Assembly (NCBI RefSeq): GCF_019263705.2
Contig: NZ_JADQDK010000001.1
Span: 1,860,001-1,924,000, forward strand
DNA: 64,000 bases
Reading direction: 5' to 3'
Source: Pseudonocardia abyssalis
Lineage (GTDB): Bacteria > Actinomycetota > Actinomycetes > Mycobacteriales > Pseudonocardiaceae
The notes under the pieces are model-generated. The model was not told where the DNA came from and made no database searches. It saw only the letters and a program-made list of their open reading frames with translations. Numbering within the stretch: position 1 is the first letter of the stretch; each line of letters begins with the position of its first letter. Both the position numbers and the translations under genes were made by a program. Below, one piece after another: positions 59,402-64,000 of this stretch.

Positions 59402-62188
59402 CTAGCCGAGGGCGGCGCCGAGCTGCGTGCGTGAGGTGACGCCCAGCTTGCGGTCGGTGTGGCCGAGATGGGTCTCCACCGTCTTCTCGGAGACGAACAG
59501 GGCCTGGGCCACGGCCCGGTTGGTGAGGCCGCCCGCCACCATCGTCGCCACCCGTCGCTCGGTGGCGGTGAGCGCGTCGACACCGGTCGCCCGCAGCCGG
59601 CGCGGGCGCCCGCCCGCGGCCACGAGCTCCTCGTGGGCGAGGTCGGCGACCGCCCCCGCCCCCCGCGCGAGGGCGAGATCCAACCCCGCGCGCAGTGGCA
59701 CGCGCGCCTCGACCCGCCGCCCGGACCGCCGCAGCGCCGCGCCCAGTGCGGTGAGCGCCCGCGCCCGTTCCAGCGGGGTGTCCGTCGCGACGTCGACGGC
59801 CTGCCGCAGCAGCGCGACGCCCTCCGGGCCCGCGGTGACCAGGCCCGCGACGCGCAGCGACTCCGCGAGCGGCAACGGTGCACCCCACCCCCTCGCGCTG
59901 TCCACGGCGTCCTTCGCCACGACCGACGCGCGGTCGCCCTCGCCGCGGCCGAACAGGGCCAGCGCCAGGTGCGGCCGCCAGCGGAACATCACGGGACCGT
60001 CCGCGTCGATGGAGGCCGCGCGCCGGCCGCACTGCTCCAGGTCCGCCACCGCCTCGTCGTGGCGGCCCTGTGCGACCCGCAGGCGTCCGCGGGCGCTGAA
60101 CAGGTAGTTCGTGGTCGACCACGGCCCGGACTCGAACAGCGACGCCCGCGCGGCCAGTTCGGCGTCGGCGCCGGCGTGGTCCCCGGTGTCGATCAGCGCG
60201 TAGACGAGCCAGGCCACGGCGAAGCCCTCGGTCACCGTCGGCCCGGCCTCGGCGCGCACCAGGTCGAGGGCGCAGCGGGTGTCGGCGATCGTGGCGTCGA
60301 GATCGCCGCAGTAGTGGGACGCGTACCCCCGGAAGGCCGACGCGAGCGCGAACCCACGCACGTCTCCGCGCAGCCGGTGCAGCGCGATCGCCTCGTCCCA
60401 CACCTGGACGGCCCGCCCGGCGCGCCCGGCGAGCGTCAGGCTGATCAGCGCGCTCGGCAGCGACATCATCGCCGCCGGGTCGAGCAGGTGCCGCCCGCCG
60501 AGCGACAGCTCGGCGAGCCGGAGTGCCCGCTCCCGTGAGCCGTTCCGCACGACCTCCTCCAGGGCCAGGTTGGCCAGGAGCATGCAGGCGGCGCGGGTCG
60601 TCGGCTCCGGGTCGGCGGCGCGTGCGGCGTGCCACCGCAGGGCGACGGGACGGGTCGACCCGTGCTGGGTCGCCGCCGTCAGCAGCTCGACGGTCAGCTC
60701 CGTGGTGAGGTCGGCGTCGGCCTCCCCGAGTGCCTCGACGGCCCGCTCGCACACCTGCACCGCCTCCGGGAACCGGCCGCTGTGGGCGAGCACGCGCGCC
60801 AGGAGGAGGCTCGAGCGGGCCCGGGCGACGCCGTCGGGTGCGTCCTCGACGGCCTCGGCCAGGTGCGTGGCCGCGGCGGCGGAACCCGCCTGCATCTCGG
60901 CCTGGCCGAGTGCGAGCAGCACGCCGTGGCGGTCGGCCGGGGTCACCGGTTCGGCGAGGGCGCGGATCAGGTAGCGGGCCGCCGTCTCCGGGGCACCCCG
61001 GGCCGTCGCCCGCCTCGCGGCCGCGCGCAGGGCGTCGACGATCCACGGGTCGCCCGCGGGCGGTGCGGCGAGCAGGTGCGGCACGAGTGCGTCCCCGTGC
61101 TCGCCGTCGGCGGCCAGGACCGTCGCCGCCCGCCGGTGGGTCGCGGCCAGCCGGGCGGGCCCCAGCGTGGAGGCCACCGCGGAGCGCAGGAGCGGGTGCA
61201 GGAACGTCAGGGCCGTGTCCCGTTCGACGAGCCGCGCGGCGACGAGTGCGTCGGCCGCCGCGACGACCTCGGCGTCCGGGATCCCGGCCAGGCGCGCCGC
61301 ACGCCCCGGATCGGCACCGTCACCCAGCACCGCCGCGGCCGCGGCGAGGGCCACGGCCGGCCCGGGCAGGGCGGCCAACCGGGTGTGCACGGCGCGCAGC
61401 ACCCCGCGGGGCACCACGGCCGCGACCCGGTCGACGTCGGCCGCCCGGGGCGTCACCCCGGCCGCGGCGAGCTCCGCCAGCAGCTCGCCGAGCAGGAACG
61501 GGTTGCCCCCGGTGGTGGTGCGACACGCCGCGCAGAACGCCGGGTCGGGCGGGCCGAGCGCGGCCGTGACGAGGCGGCGGACCCCGTCCGCAGTGAGGGG
61601 TCGGGGTCGCACCATGACCGCCCCCGGTTCGGCGGCCAGCACGCCGAGCAGGTCCTGCCTGCCCCCGACCGCGGTCGGCCGGGTGGCGACCAGCAACCCG
61701 ACCGCCACCCCGTCGAGCCGCCGCGCGAGGTACGCCAGGAACCTCAGGGACGGGACGTCGCACCAGTGCGCGTCGTCGACGACCAGCAGCAACGGACGCA
61801 CGGCGGCGAGGTCGGCCACCAGCCAGTACAGACCGTGCAGGATCCCGAAGAGGTCCTGGCCGCCCGGACCGGCCGCCGACACCGGGCCCAGCACCGGTCC
61901 GGCGAGGGTGGCCGCACCCTCGAGTGCCGTTCCCGGCTCGGACGCCGCCGCTCCCAGCAGCTCGCGCACCATCCCGAAGGCCAGATCCTGCTCGAGCTCC
62001 GCGCCCCGGGCCCCGAGCACCCGGACGTCCCGCTCGGCGGCCAGGGTGGCCGCCGCCCGGACGAGACCGGTCTTCCCGATGCCCGCGTCCCCCTCGATGA
62101 CCAGCAGTCCCCCGGCCGAGGAGGCCGCCGCGTCGACCAGCCGCCGCACGCAACCGGTCTCGTGGTCACGTTCCAGCAGCTCGGGCAT
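59402..62188 (-). CDS. LuxR-family ATPase regulator (LAL type)
   Basis: 928 residues. AAA-type ATPase with Walker A EGDAGIGKT (32-40), Walker B RPLLLVVDDAHWCDVPSLRFLAYLARRL in parts (about 125-152) and TGGNPFLLGELL; a long TPR-like helical middle; and a C-terminal LuxR helix-turn-helix (about 868-922; LTATERRVATMVAGGLTNRAVAQALFVSEKTVETHL). MalT/LAL proteins bind a ligand and ATP and activate transcription. The ATG at 62188 has GAAGGTG upstream. It is divergent from a small secreted protein gene. Targets unknown; it may act with the AfsR-like gene downstream. Confidence 0.92.
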   Translation of the reverse strand: MPELLERDHETGCVRRLVDAAASSAGGLLVIEGDAGIGKTGLVRAAATLAAERDVRVLGARGAELEQDLAFGMVRELLGAAASEPGTALEGAATLAGPVLGPVSAAGPGGQDLFGILHGLYWLVADLAAVRPLLLVVDDAHWCDVPSLRFLAYLARRLDGVAVGLLVATRPTAVGGRQDLLGVLAAEPGAVMVRPRPLTADGVRRLVTAALGPPDPAFCAACRTTTGGNPFLLGELLAELAAAGVTPRAADVDRVAAVVPRGVLRAVHTRLAALPGPAVALAAAAAVLGDGADPGRAARLAGIPDAEVVAAADALVAARLVERDTALTFLHPLLRSAVASTLGPARLAATHRRAATVLAADGEHGDALVPHLLAAPPAGDPWIVDALRAAARRATARGAPETAARYLIRALAEPVTPADRHGVLLALGQAEMQAGSAAAATHLAEAVEDAPDGVARARSSLLLARVLAHSGRFPEAVQVCERAVEALGEADADLTTELTVELLTAATQHGSTRPVALRWHAARAADPEPTTRAACMLLANLALEEVVRNGSRERALRLAELSLGGRHLLDPAAMMSLPSALISLTLAGRAGRAVQVWDEAIALHRLRGDVRGFALASAFRGYASHYCGDLDATIADTRCALDLVRAEAGPTVTEGFAVAWLVYALIDTGDHAGADAELAARASLFESGPWSTTNYLFSARGRLRVAQGRHDEAVADLEQCGRRAASIDADGPVMFRWRPHLALALFGRGEGDRASVVAKDAVDSARGWGAPLPLAESLRVAGLVTAGPEGVALLRQAVDVATDTPLERARALTALGAALRRSGRRVEARVPLRAGLDLALARGAGAVADLAHEELVAAGGRPRRLRATGVDALTATERRVATMVAGGLTNRAVAQALFVSEKTVETHLGHTDRKLGVTSRTQLGAALG

Positions 62189-62398
62189 CCGGATCACCTT
62201 CTCGGGGTGTTTCTCAGGGACTCGTGCCGACGACGACGACGCCGCTCCCCTCCTAGGTTCGTACCGGCGCCACCGGACGTTTCGGGGCCGGGTCCGGACC
62301 AGCGCCGCAGGCTCTCCACCCCCGCCCGCTGTGTGGCGCAACCGTGCCGCAACCGGCTGGGCCGATGCTTCGACCCCCACCGACAACCGGGAGCGATC

Positions 62399-62647
62399 AT
62401 GACCACCCGCACCGTCCGGCGCCTGCTCGTCGTCGCCACCATCGCCGGGGCCGCAGCGGTGCTGTCGGCCGGCCCGGCGGTCGCGGCAGGCGATTCCGCC
62501 GACCACGACTGCGCAGGCAGCGCCATCCGGGTCGCCGCCACCCAGGTCCCCGACTTCGGGCGGGTCGTCGCGGCCGGTGCGCACCTGCAGGTCGTCGACA
62601 ACGCGGGCTACGCGAACTGCGACCAGCCGCCGCGCCGGAACCCGTAG
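62399..62647 (+). CDS. Small secreted two-cysteine protein
   Basis: 82 residues with a clear Sec signal peptide (MTTRTVRRLLVVATIAGAAA to AVAA, cleavage near residue 30) and a mature part of about 52 residues with two cysteines (CAGSAIRVAATQ and YANCDQ) that could form one disulfide. I do not recognise it. GGGAG lies six bases before the ATG. It is divergent from the LAL regulator with a 210-base gap, and a strong hairpin follows, so it is a single-gene transcript. Confidence 0.78.
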   Translation: MTTRTVRRLLVVATIAGAAAVLSAGPAVAAGDSADHDCAGSAIRVAATQVPDFGRVVAAGAHLQVVDNAGYANCDQPPRRNP

Positions 62648-62675
62648 CCCTGCGGCCGGTTGCACCCCACGATCG

Positions 62676-62711
62676 GCCCGGTCCGACGGCGTGCCCGCCG
62701 TCGGACCGGGC
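62676..62711 (+). terminator. 16-bp-stem terminator hairpin
   Basis: Arms at 62676-62691 (gcccggtccgacggcg) and 62696-62711 are perfectly complementary over 16 bases with a tetraloop tgcc. It begins 28 bases after the stop of the small secreted protein gene. One of the most stable hairpins in the window. Confidence 0.88.
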
Positions 62712-62787
62712 TGCCCACCGGCGACCGTCGCCCCGGCCCGCATCCCGGGCCGGCGACCCTCCGCACACCACGACCACCGGAGCATCC

Positions 62788-63702
62788 GTGGACTACCAGA
62801 CCATGCGCGGGCTGTTCTTCACCCCGCCCGGCGCACCCCGGCCGCCCTGTCCCGCCACCGCGCACCGCACCCCCGCCCGGCTGCTGCGCGACGCGATCGA
62901 GCCGCTGGCCTGCCAGGCCATCTGGTCACCCGAGGCCGCCGAGGACTATGCCGCGCTCGGGCTCGACGACTACTTCGCGGCCTACGTGTGGCAGCGCACC
63001 GCGGCGCTGGGCACGCCGCCGACCCGGCTCGCGGTCACCGCGCTGGGGGTCTTCGCGCCCGACCTGGTCGGGCCGGTGTTCGAGGCGGGCGTCGCGGCGC
63101 TGTCCCGGGCCGACGTCGTCCGGGTGCGGCTCGACGCGCCCGGCCGCACCCTCCGCCGTGAGCTCGGCGGGATCGACGCCGAGGCGGCCCGGGCGGTGGC
63201 GCTGCTGCGCCGGGGGATCGAGGCCGCCGAGTCGACGGCCCGCCCGCTGTTCACCGGTCTCTGCGCCGACCCCTGGCCGCAGGACCCGCTCGCCGCGCTG
63301 GTGCACGCCGGCAACGTGCTGCGCGAGCACCGCGGCGACTCCCACCTCGCCGCGTGCGCCGCCGCCGGCCTCGACCCGGTGCAGGCCAACGTGCTCACCG
63401 AGCTGTGGTGCGGCTACCCGCTGCTCACCTACACCCCGTCGCGCGGCTGGACCGCGGAGCGGATGGACACCGCCGTCGCGGGCCTACGTGCGCGCGGCCT
63501 GCTCGACGGTGACGCGCTCGGGGCCGAGGGTCTGCGCGTGCGCGACGCGCTGGAGCACACGACCGACGCGATGCAACGGACCGTCATCGACGCGATCGGG
63601 CCCGATCTGGACTCCCTGACCACGCAGCTCGCCGAATGGTCCGACGCCCTCGTCGCGGCAGGCGCCGCGCCCCCCGACCCGGCCAAGCGCCTGGCCGGCT
63701 GA
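62788..63702 (+). CDS. SCO6745-family protein (MarR-like helix bundle)
   Basis: 304 residues of an actinobacterial family named after SCO6745. Visible: ARLLRDAIEPLACQAIWSPEAAEDYAALGLDDYFAAYVWQR in parts (30-70), PTRLAVTALGVFAPDLVGPVFEAG, PLAALVHAGNVLREHRGDSHLAACAAAGLDPVQANVLTELW and a closing helical region with RGLLDGDALGAEGLRVRDALEHTTD that resembles a winged helix. Function is unproven; regulatory or catalytic roles are both possible. GTG start with GGAG six bases upstream. The SnoaL-like gene follows at 26 bases. Confidence 0.8.
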   Translation: MDYQTMRGLFFTPPGAPRPPCPATAHRTPARLLRDAIEPLACQAIWSPEAAEDYAALGLDDYFAAYVWQRTAALGTPPTRLAVTALGVFAPDLVGPVFEAGVAALSRADVVRVRLDAPGRTLRRELGGIDAEAARAVALLRRGIEAAESTARPLFTGLCADPWPQDPLAALVHAGNVLREHRGDSHLAACAAAGLDPVQANVLTELWCGYPLLTYTPSRGWTAERMDTAVAGLRARGLLDGDALGAEGLRVRDALEHTTDAMQRTVIDAIGPDLDSLTTQLAEWSDALVAAGAAPPDPAKRLAG

Positions 63703-63727
63703 TCCCAGCACCCTCTGGAGGCCCGAC

Positions 63728-64000
63728 ATGACCAGCCCGGACACCGTCCCCGACACCCAGGCGACCCGAGCCGTGATCCGACGCCTGGAGCACGCCGTGA
63801 ACACCCGGCAGCCCGACCTCCTCGTCGACATCGTCACCGACGACTTCGTCCGCCACTGCGAGGCGACCCCGGGCGTCGAGGTCCGCACCCGAGGGGAGTT
63901 CGCCGACTTCCTCGACCAGGACCTGACCGTGTTCCCCGACAGCGTCCAGACCTTCGACCACATCCTCGTCGACGGCGACATGGCCGCGGTCTGGGCGACC
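63728..64000 (+). CDS. SnoaL-like/NTF2-fold protein, 5' part (cut by window edge)
   Basis: The first 91 residues are visible, from an ATG with GGAGG eight bases upstream. RAVIRRLEHAVNTRQPDLLVDIV, DDFVRHCEATPG, EFADFLDQDLTVFPD and HILVDGDMAAVWAT follow the pattern of SnoaL-like polyketide cyclase-type proteins (DUF/ester cyclase group). The fold serves as small-molecule enzyme or binding pocket; the substrate cannot be read here. It is probably cotranscribed with the SCO6745-family gene. Confidence 0.82.
   Translation, partial: MTSPDTVPDTQATRAVIRRLEHAVNTRQPDLLVDIVTDDFVRHCEATPGVEVRTRGEFADFLDQDLTVFPDSVQTFDHILVDGDMAAVWAT

Noticed and set aside
56646..59405. 919-codon plus-strand frame opposite the AfsR-like gene
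   Set aside because: Composition is antisense-like and the minus-strand product has all expected domains in order.
1..64000. tRNA genes, CRISPR arrays or insertion sequences
   Set aside because: I saw no cloverleaf-type sequence with CCA-compatible ends, no spacer-repeat pattern and no transposase. A tRNAscan or ISfinder run would settle this.

Overview
The window is very GC-rich, tightly packed DNA with frequent GTG starts and 4-base GTGA/ATGA overlaps. Gene content and order point to an actinomycete of the Pseudonocardiaceae, most like Pseudonocardia; this is inferred from the genes, not from a search. The backbone follows the Mycobacterium tuberculosis Rv2539c-Rv2594c block as I recall it: aroK, aroC, prepilin peptidase, mltG, ruvX, alaS, rarA, aspS, the Rv2578c radical SAM gene, hisS, an MBL hydrolase, ppi, rel, apt, secF, secD, yajC, ruvB, ruvA, ruvC. 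Accessory blocks are inserted between these markers.

Layout. 1-9.8 kb: shikimate-end genes, the cell-wall/RNA-processing set mltG-ruvX-alaS and a DUF948 gene cluster; aroE, expected between the prepilin peptidase and mltG, is absent and a PPOX flavoprotein plus a spermidine-synthase-like gene sit there. 9.9-12.9 kb: a SigD/ShbA-like sigma factor, a TetR regulator and a secreted DNRLRE protein. 12.9-16.8 kb: arginine catabolism (rocD, ddaH, AsnC regulator, arcA). 16.9-19.3 kb: DUF4185 and rarA. 19.4-23.2 kb: a broken Uma2 gene, two PLP aminotransferases around an AsnC-type regulator, and a small zinc ribbon. 23.2-30.3 kb: a LacI-controlled sugar ABC importer resembling LpqY-SugABC, then a phosphotransferase-fold protein. 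30.3-35.3 kb: DUF389, aspS and an intein-split radical SAM gene under a perfect SOS box. 35.3-39.4 kb: gluconate kinase and permease, YibE/F, methyltransferase. 39.4-45.5 kb: hisS, MBL hydrolase, peptidyl-prolyl isomerase, an esterase and a DUF4232 lipoprotein, then a graveyard of broken genes. 45.5-54.3 kb: rel-apt-secF-secD-yajC-ruvB-ruvA-ruvC, all leftward, with a second SOS box ahead of ruvC. 54.5-64 kb: methyltransferase, MOSC, DUF3237, two large ATPase regulators (AfsR-like and LuxR/LAL), a small secreted protein, an SCO6745-family protein and a cut-off SnoaL-like gene.

Themes. Two LexA boxes tie the radical SAM protein and the Holliday-junction resolvasome to DNA damage. Short tandem repeats, often with 15-bp units, recur inside and at the ends of genes. 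Several strong GC-rich hairpins mark gene ends. No tRNA, rRNA, CRISPR array or insertion sequence was recognised.
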